NCBI RefSeq assembly: GCF_016086655.4
Contig: NC_052139.2
Span: forward strand, 29,454,002 to 29,518,001
Source: Lepeophtheirus salmonis
Taxonomy: Eukaryota; Arthropoda; Copepoda; Siphonostomatoida; Caligidae
DNA length: 64,000 bases
Direction: 5' to 3'
Position numbers and translations under genes: made by a program. Shown in pieces: positions 35,858-47,894 of this stretch; position 1 is the first letter of the stretch; the number at the start of each line of letters is the position of its first letter. The notes beneath the pieces were generated by a model. It was not told the origin of the DNA. It made no database searches and saw only the letters and a program-made list of their open reading frames with translations.

Positions 35858-37129
35858 TATAAAAGAAATTGAAGCAATTAACAGATTTTCATCAATTGCA
35901 ACAATAAAAACTCAGGAGCTAAATTGCAATATGTTTAATGTTATAAAAGAAAAATAATAAATATATTTGATGATAATTATAGGCAGACCACCTCAGGATA
36001 AAGGATTATCGATCAGTACTAGACAATGTACATTGGATCTCCAACATGTTGAATTTGTCTCTTTTTTCTTTTTTTAATTTCTCTTTCCAATTTATTTATT
36101 TAATTATTGGATGGTTGTCATTTTTTTGTTCTAATAGCGGTTCAAGCCAACAATTGAAGCATCCTCATGAATTACTCGATTTTTAATGAACAAGGGTGTA
36201 CCCAAGGGGGCTCCAGGAATTTTTAATTCTTACTAGAAACTTTATGTAATATTAGATTTTTTTTGAAATGTATGAAATAAAATTTAATTTTTCTATTTTA
36301 ATTCCAAAAAAAATTCATTGAATAGCTTTGGATTTTTTTAATTTTTCTCCAAAAATATAATATTTCAAATTTTATGTTTCAAATTTTTTGGATACATTTT
36401 TTATATAGCTTTTAATCTTTTGAGAACAGCTGTGTTTTTTTGAAATTTTTGATAAAAATGATTTTTATATTTGAAATTTCATTTTTTAAATTTTTTCCGA
36501 AAAATTTATTTTCTATGAGCAGCTTTGGTTTTTTGAAGTTTTCTTAGAATAACTATGGATTTCAGAAATTCTTCCAAAAATTTAATATTTGAAATTGAAT
36601 TTTTAATTTTTTTTTCCAATTTCTCAATATTTTTTTTTCAAAAATGTATAAACCTAGCCCCCCCCACTAAATATATATATATATTATTACTATTATATAA
36701 TCCAGCGGATTCCCCTGATTAACCAACACTTAATCATTGTAAAACGTAGCAAATAATTTCCAAGATAACTGAAGAATTGTGCCTCTATTATGAAATCACG
36801 TTAGCCCCGCTACAACTTCTATAGACTGAATAAGCTTGTTGCCGGGCCCTGTAGAATAGCTATGAATTGAAAGGGGGAGTTAAATAAATAGAAAATCATA
36901 TGATAAATGTCTTAAAAATCTATTTTATCTATTAATATTCTGACAAATATTAATATTGAAATTTTTTAACACATTCATTACAATTATTATAATTCCATTC
37001 TAAATTTCATATCTATTAAAATCCTAAAATAGTAAGTGAACACGAAAGAATAGGGGAAAAAGGCCCTGTATAGTTATTGAGTATTCCTTCATAGATTTAA
37101 TAAATAGTGATGAATGGAAATGTTTAGAA
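35858..37129. other. AT-rich DNA including an inverted A/T-sawtooth repeat
   Basis: No gene. From 36230 to about 36665 the sequence is an inverted copy of the A/T-sawtooth family (see 31240), with a CCCCCCC end at 36658. An AT microsatellite (36670-36684) follows. Confidence 0.45.
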
Positions 37130-37615
37130 AAAAAGAAACCCAGAATCAACATGGTAACTCTGTCAATTATAATCCTATTTTAGAGGATATCAGCTACCAT
37201 CAGTTGTGAATAAAGGACTCCAACCAAAAGAGTGGACACTCAAGGCAAGGAAGGTAGGGTTTAGTAGTTATTAATTCTGATTGGCTTAAAATTAGAAGCT
37301 GCTACATGTTCCACCAGCTATGCACGTAGCCAGTGTGTGTGTGTGGGGGGGTAAGGAAATAAACAAATACATTGGCAAGAATTACTCGGATGTTGATCCT
37401 CAATTCTACTCTGAGTCCAACAATGACTTTTACAATTACAACTCCACAACAAATCCACCACAAGGTTACTCTCACCCTCTTATGATCACAGACGAATGTT
37501 TAATCAGGTTTTGAATATGATTCAATCTAATTAGAAAAGGATGTTCACTATTCAGAAGTTAAGTAATAATGATAACAGCTAAAGAAAAGAAAATTCCTTC
37601 TTCAGATTATCAAGA
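37130..37615 (+). repeat. FYSESN family, copy 3
   Basis: The core from 37380 translates as NYSDVDPQFYSESNNDFYNY and is the best preserved coding-like copy. It also shares AGCTACCATCAGTTGTGA with copy 1 and GTTCACTATTCAGAAGTTAA in the tail. A GT microsatellite (37334-37345) lies inside. Confidence 0.75.
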
Positions 37616-38630
37616 AAAAACAACCGGCCCAGCTACAAAATACACACGATCTAAATGACTCCTTATATAGATATTACAGACTATCATTTTAAATTTTACA
37701 GATTTCTAAAAATTAACAATAGATATCCTTTATACCACTCTTACATCTTTATTGATAGTATGATATCAAAAGTTTGACAAACAAAAATAATTAATATAAA
37801 TACAGGTATGTGCAAGTTTGTGCCCTTATCGGTCTAGTGGTTCCGGTGCTTGAACTGCTAGAACTGGAACCGACAAATTTGAACCGAGCTTGGAGCTGAG
37901 ACCACAATATATTGCTTATCGATCCAGGTCCTGTACTTTTGTTCCTATATAGAATATATAAAGAAAATACAATATATATTATTAAAAAAATGAATTAGTT
38001 TTAATCAGTAAGTAAATTTTCTGAGTTTTTTTTTTTTTTTTTTGTAATTGCAGCGTTTTCCAATGATTTTTTTACTTCGCCAAGGTGATAGAGTTTTAAT
38101 ACCTAAGGACTTCTTGGTGATTTTAGGCACCAGACGGTGTAAATAAAAGAAGGAAGGGTGGGGTAGATTATGGATCTAGGTCCACTACTAAGCTTGTCGG
38201 GGTTTATAGTATGATAACTATAATATTTCTTCAGCCAGGGTTTCCCAAACTTACCTATGGCAAGGTCCCCAAACACTAATTCATTTTTATCTTAGCCCCC
38301 TTTATATGGAACATGTGTACTACTTTTGTGTAGACTGAAAGCAATCCTCAATTCTTCATCTTCCTACACCCCCCTCCCTAGCCTCCCATCATAGCCCCAC
38401 TTTAAAAACCATTATCTTAAGCAACCTTAGTCTTCAGGGCCCCTGTTGGAACTAGGAGTACTACGCACTCTGCGTATAATGTAGCTGCAGACCTGTTTTT
38501 AGTCAAATATATTTTCCTGGGGCCAAACTTTTTAGTGACACCCCTTGTTTTAAGATCTTGTTACCAAACTGGACCTGTATAAAAAAGAATCGGGACCGAT
38601 AGATCCTCAACCGAGTACAACCTTGGATAT
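37616..38630. other. Intergenic DNA with repeat fragments
   Basis: It holds copy B of the GGTTC-rich repeat (37838-37935), a 19-20 base T-run at about 38024-38043, and a hAT-like terminus reading CCAGGGTTTCCCAAACTTAC near 38236. No gene. Confidence 0.4.
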
Positions 38631-38930
38631 GTGTTACAAAATGCCGATTTACATTGCGAAAAAAACTTGCAGAAGGCGTGCGTGGACGTCCAGACGTGTT
38701 TTGGGGATTCCCATAGAAATGTTGGTTTTCATTACATAAATGGGGGAAATCAATTCGACATCATTTATATTTAATGCAGATAAATTCTTAATCTTTCCCC
38801 CGGTATAAAAAAATCAATAGATTGTTTCGTCTAATAGTACAATTCGTTGGAAAATAAGTCAACTCTAGATAGCCTTCAAAATTACGGATGTGGTGTAATT
38901 GATCAGATAAAAGGTATAATGGACGGTTAT
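38631..38930 (+). repeat. Dispersed repeat, copy A (partner at 47895)
   Basis: It shares with 47895-48140, in the same order: GTTACAAAAT, GATTTAC, TCATTTATATTTA, GCAGATAAATTC, TAATCTTTC, AAAATAAGTCA, TAGATAGCCTTCAAAAT and AAAAGGTATAATGGACG. No coding content is recognised. Confidence 0.65.
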
Positions 38931-39875
38931 ACATTCATTTATCTAGTATCATGTAAAATTTCTAACCAATCTGTTGATGCGAAGTATATACATTTTTACC
39001 CGACTATAGAACCTTCTACCTTTATTACTGCACAATATGTACGTACTATGGTCTTATAATTATTATTCAATTATTTTCAATCGCAGGGATTTAAAAGTAA
39101 CATCTTTTGCATAGTACTATACGTCGTAATTCCTGAAAATTTCATTCAATTATTTGGATGCTTAAGAAGGTTGTGTTCTTTTATTGAAATATCATATTAA
39201 ATTACATATTTTGGTATTAGCTATAATATAAACAGTAGGGGAAAAAAGAGATGAAATTCCAACGATAAATTGGTCATAATTTTGTTAATATTGAAGCTAG
39301 AGACATGATTTTGGTATCAAAATGTCTTTTTAATTAGATAAAACAGATTTAAAAGGAAAATATTGAATTTGATTTTTTTTTTTTTTGTGACATACTTAAT
39401 AAATGAGAAACACAAAGGCAAATTAAAATTAATTAATATTATAGAAAAAAGTTGTATTTATTAGACGTTAACATGCTTATTATTGACCCGTCAAAGGGAT
39501 CCTTATTCTAAAAATAAAACTAACATTGAACTTAAAAACAACATCAATTAAGTATAATTTTTGTATATACCTTAAATGAATTAAATATATCAGAAATAAT
39601 AATTATTATTTCCTATGGATATTACATTTGCATTGTAATGCATTGCTTAATGAATTGATAAATGTATCAAATAGACTAGATTCGTCAGCTATAGCACATC
39701 ACTTTGAATATATAATTTGATATCATTATACCATGCGTCTTTGATGAATTAAACTTTCCAATAAATATATATATAGATGTATGCATTTAAATAATATAAT
39801 TAGAATTCATGTACTAAATTTTGGAAATGAATGACTAGAATGAAGAAAATGATCCCCGCTATTATAGGTAGTGTT
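38931..39875. other. AT-rich 3' flank of the zinc-finger gene
   Basis: This is the 3' side of the minus-strand zinc-finger gene. TTTATT (AATAAA on the minus strand) occurs near 39456, a weak candidate poly(A) signal about 420 bases after the stop. No other feature. Confidence 0.35.
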
Positions 39876-41847
39876 TTAGGATGTCAGTTCCTCTAAAATG
39901 TCTTCAACTGACTTATTTTCAGACTTGAAGTAGTCAATATACTCTGGTGGTATGGTCCAATCCAAAAGAATTTTGATATTCTTTTTAAGTACTTCATATT
40001 CCTCGATGTCTTCATCGTACTGAAATGGAGTGCGACCAGAGGCCTGGATGGACTCTTTCAGAACTTCATCAATAAGCCGAGTTCCAAAACCCAATTTCTT
40101 TAGTCTCCCCGGAGTAGATATCTTCTTTAACAATAGAGCTAGTAGAGTTCTCATCTTTTCCATAGGCATGGGAGAATTATTTGATATAGGTATAAGTGTT
40201 ACACATTGTACATCCGAAATTTTATCAGTCTCATTTTGTGATTTGTCTCCTGGATTTGCAATACCCACGAGGTCTTCAGGGATATCCCCTGGGTGATCCT
40301 TTTCTGCATGCTCTTGATATTCGTTTTTGGTCTTAAAAAAGGAATCACATTTTTCACAAAAGTAAGGTTTATCTGTATTATGAACACAGAGCATGTGCTT
40401 TTTTAGATGAGGAAGCTGAGAAAATGATTTTTTACAGAGTTTGCAAGAGTGAGGTCTTTCTCCAGTGTGCATTCTCATATGAAGTTTAAGGGCAGTTGAA
40501 TGTGAAAAGCTTCTAGAACAAATCTTACATATATAGGGCCTCTCTCCAGTATGTACTCGCATATGAACGGTGAGTTGGGATCTTTGATTAAATCGAGAGC
40601 CACATTGATTACATCCGTAGGGTTTCATGTCTTTATCTTCAGCATGGGTTCGCATATGGTCACGGATATGCCCTTTAAAGCTTTTGTTACAAACATCACA
40701 TTTGTATAATCGTTTATTCTCATGAAAGGCGAGGATATGACGTTTGAGAGTATCGGCGCGAGGATAGGCCTTGTCACACAAATGACATTGATATTCTCGA
40801 GTGCCAACGTGAAGCTTCATGTGTGTTTTTAAATTTCCACTTGAAGTAAATTTTAAATCACAAGAGGCTAGAAATAAATAAATTTATAAATATAAATCAT
40901 GTCAAAATGAAAGGCTTCAGAGAGAGATTTTAATGAGCGTTAAAAACGTGTAAAAGAGAAAAATAATGATCCAGCTAAATAAGGAAAAAAAAAAAAAAAA
41001 AAAACAATAGAAAAACCTGAACGCCCTTATTATATAACATCTTTTTTATGAATAATATCCCTCTCAAGTGCACTTATTTTCAAATCATTACATAAAAACC
41101 CTTACTGCAAGAATATGGTTTATCTCCAGTATGGATTCGTCGATGAACCATCAATTGTCCACCTCTTGCAAACCTCTTTTCGCAGTGTTCACATTGGTAA
41201 GGCCTTTCCCCAGTGTGTGTCCGTGAATGAAGTCGAAGTCTTTCTTTAACAGCAAAGCCCTTTCCACAGGCCTCACATTGATAAGGCATTTCCCCCGTAT
41301 GTGATCTCATATGTACAGCTAGGCTACCCACCTGTACAAAACGCCGACCACAGACACCACATTTGTAAGGTTTGACACCTGTATGTTTCCTAGAGTGTTT
41401 TTCCATGTCATACTTTCGCGCAAACCCTTGATTGCAAAAGGGACAATGGAATTTTTTGTGATCAGAAAGGGGATCCTTGGCCTCTGGATCCATTTCTGGA
41501 ACACCATTCTCGGCGGGAACAATGACTCCAAAGGGAGTTTCTTTTTTTAAAAGAGGTGGTGATGGAGTGTGTCTATCTTCACTATTTTGTAGATGTGAGA
41601 TACCATCAGACTTTTTGGCTTCTTCTGGTGCATTGACGTCGTCTGACAAGATTCTGACACTGCTATTCTCCTCAGGGTCATTGATATTCATTTCTTCATG
41701 ATTATTATTGAACACAATTAATTTTTTATGTTTTTTGGAGGAGGACTTTTTGTTTTTTTTGCGGGATTTCGTTGAGGATGGTGCTGGTTGTAGAGGTTTG
41801 ATAAAAGCCTTGCCACTTCTAGTTGTTCTTTGATTGATGGCGTCCAT
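39876..41847 (-). CDS. C2H2 zinc-finger protein, 11 fingers, two exons
   Basis: Exons are 41847-41106 and 40867-39876, joined by a GT..AG intron (41105-40868, 238 bp). The spliced CDS is 1734 nt, giving 577 residues. The N-terminus (1-130) is basic (KSRKKNKKSSSKKHKK at 27-42, a likely nuclear localisation signal) and then acidic and Ser/Pro-rich. Fingers lie at 133-155, 161-183, 189-211, 217-239, 245-267 (split by the intron; splicing restores YSCTSCDLKF), and then six more from 273 to 439. TGE(R/M)P linkers join several of them. Finger 7 (302-322) has only ten residues between its second Cys and first His, two fewer than usual. The C-terminal 138 residues are helical-looking and end VEDILEELTS. 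The role is presumably sequence-specific DNA binding in the nucleus; no KRAB, BTB or ZAD domain is visible. All reading frames are intact, unlike the surrounding transposons. The start chosen is the first ATG of the open frame. Confidence 0.93.
40868..41105 (-). other. 238-bp intron of the zinc-finger gene
   Basis: On the minus strand the donor is GTAAGG at 41105 and the acceptor TTTCTAG ends at 40868. It is phase 1 and falls between the two Cys ligands of finger 5. It contains a run of about 19 A on the plus strand near 40987, that is, a T-run on the sense strand. Confidence 0.88.
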
Positions 41848-42910
41848 CTCACAACAGCAAGGACTTCAACGATCGAATGTAGGAATACTTTTCTCTGTCC
41901 CGTTGTAGTTTTTTTTTTTTTTTTGTTCATAAGAAGGAGATACAATTGCAGAAAGAAGTTGTAATATAAGTTTGAACTATACTCTAACAACACGACAGTG
42001 AGTAGTCAAGTAAGGGAACGAGTGAGAGACGAAGGAGAAGGAGGGGGGAATCGATAAAGAGAACTCTAGCTTCAGTAGCGCTGTAGAGTGCAATAGTGCT
42101 ATATATACATATATATATATTTGGGAAGCAGATGCGCTCGTTCATTTACTAGCTATATGTTATCATAATTATAATGGATAAGTAACCGAAGGAAAGCCAG
42201 AAATAAAAGTAGAACTAACTCAAATTTTCGTTGTTGTTGTAATGGGTTAACACCGTACAATTCCTTTTCTTTATTTAAAGAATAAAAATGACGATATCCC
42301 TTATAAGTTAAAATGGCGTTGAAAATACCACCAATATTTTCTAGATTCATTATTGATACATTTATGGACTCACATAAACGAAACTTGACCTAATTATGAT
42401 CTAGGTGAATAAATAAAATTCATACCATACATTATTCAATCTAAGAGAAAAATGTGAACGCGCGGAGGAAGCTCAAATTTTGTGAGTTCAACGGAGAGAA
42501 GAAAGACAAAATAAGAGAGAGAAAATAAGAAATAAACTCTTTTTTGGTGGAAGAGAGGGAGGAGGGATTTGATCAGGCCTGGATTGGCCTTGTTTGCCAA
42601 ACAACTCTATTATGATTAAAATGTTTTAAATGACTCAATTACTTCCTTAATAAATATGTTTTTTTGAGATAACGTTAGAATTGAATCATTAATTCAGGAT
42701 CAGGACTCTGGGGATCCCACTGACTAAAATCTGCTTCTCAAATTGCTTGACAAGAACAAGTTATTTGTTAATTATTTATGTAATAATCACCATTTTTTCT
42801 TGCAAGTTAACAAGTTTCTCTATTCAAAATAGTGTCTTTTCATAAATTTCTGGTTTTTTATTTTTTTTTAAATGAATCTCAAAAGTTGTTTTGTTTAATA
42901 TTGATAAAGG
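41848..42910. other. 5' flank of the zinc-finger gene
   Basis: It holds the 5' UTR and probable promoter of the minus-strand zinc-finger gene. A TATATATATATATGTATATATAG tract (minus-strand sense, about 42099-42120) lies some 255 bases upstream of the ATG. It could be a TATA element or merely a microsatellite. No other gene. Confidence 0.35.
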
Positions 42911-43745
42911 GTTTTTCAATAGGAACGCTCAGACTTTACGTTGATAGGTTTCGAAAACGACGTCATATTTGTTATTGTTTCTTTAACAGCTGTGCTCAAA
43001 AATTATTGTAGTTTTATCATGGAGCAGTACACACTCGAGCAACGCTTGCAAATTATTGAAATTTATTACAAAAGTTCTGAGTCTTTGATCCAAACTTTAA
43101 GAGCGCTAACGCCAATTTATGGTCAACGTAATCGACCTCCAAAATCAACAATTGAACGTTTGGGGGAAAAATTTGAGTCCACATACACGCTACATAATGT
43201 TCCTGTGCCAGTGAGACAAAGAAATGCACGAAGTGTACAAAATTTTGCTCCCGCAAGCGCATCAATTCAAGATGACTCAAATTTGTCTCTTACGCGCCGT
43301 TCTCAATCGTTGGGCATCTCTTTGACATCGTTGTGGCAAATTTTGCGAATAAATCTTGGCCTACACCCGTATAAGATCAAGTTGACACAAGAACTGAAGC
43401 CGCTTGACCACTTCAAACGTCGGGAATTCGTAAAATGGGCTGAAGAAAAATTCGAAAATGATTCTGATTTTCAAAGTAAAATCATTTTCAGCGATGAGGC
43501 ACATTTTTGGGTCAATGGCTGTGTTAACAAGCAATATATGCGCTATTGGGCCGGAAAAAAACCCACACGTGATTCATGAGGCGCCATTACATCCCAAAAA
43601 ATTACTGTTTGGTGTGGATTGCATGCTGGCGGTGTCATTGGGCCGTACTTTTTCGTAGACGATGACAATCGCCACGTTACTGTGAATGGAAATCGTTACC
43701 GCGCCATGATAAACGATTTTTTTTGGCCTGAATTTAGTACACATA
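42911..43745 (+). pseudogene. Tc1/mariner-superfamily transposase, 3' truncated
   Basis: The 5' end AGGGTTTTTCAATAGG (about 42911) resembles a terminal repeat. An ORF with ATG at 43019 encodes MEQYTLEQRLQIIEIYYKSS, an HTH with RPPKSTIERLGEKFE, a second HTH block SLTRRSQSLGISLTSLWQIL, and the first catalytic region IIFSDEAHFWVNG. A frameshift at about 43555 breaks the frame, and the following pieces (IHEAPLHPKK, then CGLHAGGVIGPYFFVDDDNR, then NDFFWPEF) lie in successive frames. Homology stops near 43740, before catalytic regions 2 and 3. It is the same family as the element at 63298-64000. Confidence 0.82.
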
Positions 43746-45129
43746 GTTCCAGGTTTTGAAAATCATATGAGATAGGTAACATCCCCATTTTTCATACACG
43801 GAATAAACCGAACTTTTGGTATATTAATAGCTGGTGATTTTTACATTTTTTTTCATTAAGTAACTTTTCATTGGAAGATTTTAGAGCAAGGATGTCCAAA
43901 CTTTTAATATAATGAGCCGCTTGAGATATTTTAATGGGCTTCACAATTTGTTAAATTTTATGAAAAAAACCCTCATAAAACAAAACTATTAGATAAATAT
44001 TTATGTCAAATATAAAAAAAGACTAATCTGGTAACTTGTTCCAGGGTTCCTAATTTTTTTAAATTTAAAATTTTAGAAAATAAATCCTTGAAATTATTTT
44101 TTTCTCTGATTTCTAATTTAAATTTTTTTCTCAGAGCCATAATTTTTCAGAATTCCTTTACTGAGGGAGAACTAAATTTTTGTGGACGCCCCCGCTAATA
44201 GAGCCTCAAAAATACAAGATGACGTCAAATATTGTTCAATGTTTGAAATTTATTATCATTTTCCACGCGTTTTGATGATGTTGTGACAATTTTGTTAAAA
44301 AAACACTACTTGAAGTGAAAATGAGCAGTGGGCCGCACTTAAACATTAAGCCGACCGCGTCGGACATATCTTTTTATACAAAAATATGTAAAATTTAATG
44401 GGCAACATATTTTATTTTGTAATTGTGCATAATAAGTATGTTAAATAAATAGTTATTTAAGATTCTGCAAAGGTGTTAAAAATGTTGGTTTTTACAGAAT
44501 GGATCCGGTTCCAATTATCCAATTTGAACAAAGTCTACAAATTATACTTTTTTTTATTAAATCAAATCTGATGCTATCCATTTTAGCTCTCTTGTGCTAT
44601 TGTCTTTGAGGTTAAGCTTAAATTAAATTAAGGTGCGTTCAAGTCATTTTGCAATTAAAAATTAAAAAAATGCATTGAATGAGTTTTTTGTGAATTATAA
44701 ATTGAAGCAATTAACAACTGATTTTCATCAATCATAACATTAAGAGACAAGAGCTAAATTACAATTAGTTTAATTTGATAAAATATCATGCCAAACCATG
44801 TTTTGACAATATTTATTCTCGACGGAATATGCACGTTCTTCATTACTCCGACGCACAATAGTGACTAAAAAAACTTTAGAATCTCACCTCTAAAATGAAT
44901 CCATACTTATCTCGTTAATACTTCTATACCCTGGTTGCTAACGATTATTAAACTATCAAATTCTGAGGGAAAAAAAGTTTTTGTGAAATTTTGTCTTTTG
45001 TCACTTTTCTAAAATTTTATGTGTCAAATTTGACATTTACCCAAAAAATCAACTCAAAATTGTTCAAAATTTGTCCCCCCCAACCTTAGTCACCTCCTTA
45101 CATTGACCAACGAAACCTATTGATTCATA
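43746..45129. other. AT-rich intergenic DNA
   Basis: No gene. A hAT-like terminus (AAGGATGTCCAAACTTTTA) occurs at about 43888-43906, and a degenerate A/T-sawtooth repeat at about 44040-44200. Confidence 0.35.
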
Positions 45130-45625
45130 CCGAGTGGTCCATTAAAATCTAAAAACTTTGAATTTTAAGTTTCAACAATATAATTTATTAATTAAAAATA
45201 GATTTTGAACAAAATTAAAACTATAAATAAATATGTGTTTTGCTCACATAATAATTAATAAAGCCTCTCTAAGCATCAAAAATGTCTACCAGGCAGCGAA
45301 AGGCCTAGTACCCACTGCGGATGCATTGCTCTGCTGAAGGGCGGAATGCATTAAGTGCATTTGTATTTGTATGACGAACACTGCATTCCTTCTCCTTGAC
45401 ATGCGACCAAAAAGGGATTTGCATGGGGGCTGTAGGGAGGGTAAACGTGTAAAAAAAAAAAAGAGTTTAAAAATACAGAAGTTACTCATTCAATAGAGTC
45501 TTGCAACGAACAAAATAGGGCTCTTTTCATCACTGATGTCAAAAGTGGGCTTTCTACACTCACAAAGTCTATCTACTTTTTATAGCTCTTTGCACAGTCT
45601 GTTCCGATTTCAATGGACCACCCTG
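45130..45625 (-). mobile_element. Mariner deletion derivative, 496 bp, with TA duplication
   Basis: The ends CCGAGTGGTCCATTAAAATC (from 45130) and, inverted, CAGGGTGGTCCATTGAAATC (to 45625) pair. TA lies at 45128-45129 and 45626-45627. Inside, the minus strand holds only the C-terminal part of a transposase (FWSHVKEKECSVRHTNTNAL, ending in a decayed AFRCLVDIF block, about 45430-45270). It is a short, probably non-autonomous copy. Confidence 0.8.
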
Positions 45626-45989
45626 TATAATATAGAATCCCCAACCGGCCCATTTTCCACGGACATGTTTTCTTTTTACATCGTGTCCCTGTAACTTTGT
45701 ATTATTTTATGATATATCCGGTTCTTATTTGGTTTTCTTGATTTTCATTCGACTTGAATTAAAAAATTAAAAATTTGGAAAGACCAATAAAAAAAATTAT
45801 TAAACAAAAACTGCAAAAAAATTATTGCAAAAGAACATGGATTTTAATTATATGTTTAGTTTGTAGCATCTTTTGGAAGAATACACACCAAATTTAAGGC
45901 AGATCGGTCTATTTCTTTCTGTTAGGCATTCGTTTGAATAGAGGGATCGGCCGTAAAGATTATGGCTACTATCTTTTGGAGTCGTAAGG

Positions 45990-46400
45990 AATAACCCTCA
46001 CCACCTATATGGAAAGGGGTAAAAATATTAAAGGTGCATGTTATTCATCGTTATTGGACCGTTTGAAAACCGAGTTGCAAGAAAAACGCAGACGATTGGC
46101 CCAGAAAAAATAACTTTTTGCACCAGTTCACACATAGCAGTTACAGTTGCAAAATTAATGGAAATAGGGCTCCAGCTCGAGATGCCAAAAACATTAGCAA
46201 TCTGATGCTCCTTTACACTCTTCTGCCCCCCCATCACCATATCATGGATTTTATCAATTATTTCTCAATAAATAATAATCAATAATAATCTCAACTGGGG
46301 ATCCAGAACGTTCAGCGTCACTTGTGTCCATATGACCACTCCGAAAAATCTTATAAGACCGAACCATAAAAAAGTTCGGTCTTGTACCGAGTCTCAATAC
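45990..46400. pseudogene. Rearranged Mos1-type mariner transposase fragments
   Basis: Two pieces of one mariner protein face opposite ways. Plus strand, about 46030-46180: SLLDRLKTELQEKRRRLAQKK, then AVTVAKLMEIGLQL, the segment around catalytic region 2 of mauritiana/SETMAR-type transposases. Minus strand, about 46335-46160: MDTSDAERSGSPVE and IHDMVMGGQKSVKEHQIANVF, the HTH linker of the same type. The C-terminal half is therefore inverted against the N-terminal half and the middle is lost. This is a dead relic. Confidence 0.6.
46355..46383. repeat. Perfect 10-bp inverted repeat (hairpin)
   Basis: AAGACCGAAC at 46355-46364 and GTTCGGTCTT at 46374-46383 are exact inverted copies separated by nine bases (CATAAAAAA). 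It sits at the outer edge of the rearranged mariner fragment. A transcript would form a short stem. Confidence 0.75.
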
Positions 46401-46739
46401 TAATATCTACAGTATATGGATATATAACCGAAAAAGAAAAAGAGGATTATATTTTAAATCACGTGAGTATTAATGAATTAGCATAAACTTTTTGAATATT
46501 GTGTAAACTGAGATATATACAATAAAATAATCTTATTTCTTTGTCTTTTTTTTTTTTAAGTGAACATGTGTTAAAGTTCAATGAGGACAGAGATAAGACT
46601 ATTTAAACACTTATATATTTTGTTTCTTGTCGAAATATTTTTTAAACAAAATGATAAGATAGGAATGGGGTTGTCTTGTTTTAACACTAAAACCTCACTT
46701 TGCGGACTTCGGGAATCAAAAATGAACCCACTTGTTTTT

Positions 46740-47440
46740 AAGAAATACTAGGGTAGGTTTTCTCGACGTTGCCCGGTACATTAATAAATTATAATTTATT
46801 AAGAACAGTTTTGCTTAATATTTATACATATAAAAGACTGTAAAATTTTAAGAATTATTCTCATGTTGGTTTTATGAGTATGTGTATTAGGAACTCTTCT
46901 TTCAAGCGATGAGGAATTAGTTACATTATTCTAGACCATACGTCGGACTCGCTCTCTGGTAGCCGCTTCCTTGAACACCAAGGAAACTTGTTTATATTCA
47001 AAAGTACATACTGGCTCCTTGGTTGTACAGGGGAAGTGATGGGCCAAAATACAGTTTAAACTCTACCGCCGCCGTGCTTCTAGACACCCAGGACCCCTTT
47101 TAATATTCTATAGTACACCCTGGCCCACGGGCTGTGCAGGTGAACTGCTGGGACTGAGCCAAGTTAAAGTAATCTGCAGCCGCTTCCCTGAGTATCAAGA
47201 AAACCTCCTAATATCCCAAAATACATTCCGGGTCTCAGGTTGTACAAGTGAAGTGCTAAAATTGTTATTTGAAAGCTGTTATGGCTCTGAAGACAAAAAA
47301 TGGTTACCCAAACCGTTTCTGGAGCCTTAAAGAACCTACATAAAAAATTTCAGCAAAATCCATCCATTGGTTTGGCCGTGATTGAAGGACAAACAAACAC
47401 ACACACACACACAGGTTTTCACATTTAATATGTAGATAAA
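46740..47440. mobile_element. Non-autonomous repeat element with internal minisatellite
   Basis: It begins with a CTAGGGTAGGTTTTCTCGAC, then GTTGCCCGGTAC border. It holds about three units of a 104-113 bp minisatellite (46961, 47065, 47178) and ends with a CCATTGGTTTGGCCGTGATTG stretch, a (CA)n run at 47395-47412 and CACATTTAATATGTAGAT. The GC-rich border and CA-rich tail recall widespread short arthropod repeats, and an internal minisatellite is known from Helentron-related elements. Assignment to a class is only a guess. Confidence 0.4.
46961..47275 (-). repeat. Minisatellite of about 110 bp, three units
   Basis: Units at 46961-47064, 47065-47177 and 47178-47275 share AGCCGC(T/C)TCC..GA-type starts, CC..(T/C)TAATAT, TACA(C/T)(C/A)C..GG and (G/T)TGTACAGG..AAGTG boxes. 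The array is the reverse complement of the one at 61249-61673. Confidence 0.75.
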
Positions 47441-47894
47441 TTAGTCTACGTGTCTACAAAAGTAATTGTAATCTTAAGGAAGATTCTTAATTTCTTTATT
47501 ACAAATAATAGCAAATACACACTGGAATGAGGTATGATGGTAGAGCCCCTCTCTTCTTGAAGCCCGTATAAGCCTTAAAAATGTAAATTTCTAACCAATC
47601 AGCCTATACGGCCTTGATGGTGTACTCCAAAGATCTTGCAGATCCGTAAGCTTTTTGAAGGTAACTCCCTCAAACCTTTGCCTGGATTAAACTCACTCCC
47701 CCCTCCTTTTTTATTTATATTAATTAATTTTAATTTCTTAATGCCCCGGGGATCGCCGGCCATAACTATCCGAGTTATATTTAAAATCTAAAACTGAGCA
47801 ACTCACGTACAAGTGTGGTGAGTCAACATAAAAACCATCTTGGGGAAAAATAAAAAGAAGAAGAAAATTCAAATATAGTTATTTACTTCATACA
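47441..47894. other. Intergenic DNA, no gene seen
   Basis: Ordinary sequence between two repeats; nothing recognised. Confidence 0.35.

Noticed and set aside
36670..36684. AT microsatellite as a promoter TATA box
   Set aside because: No gene begins nearby; it is a simple repeat following an A/T-rich dispersed element.
40030..41701. Plus- and minus-strand ORFs overlapping the zinc-finger exons in other frames
   Set aside because: The zinc-finger frame explains this DNA fully; the others have no domain content.
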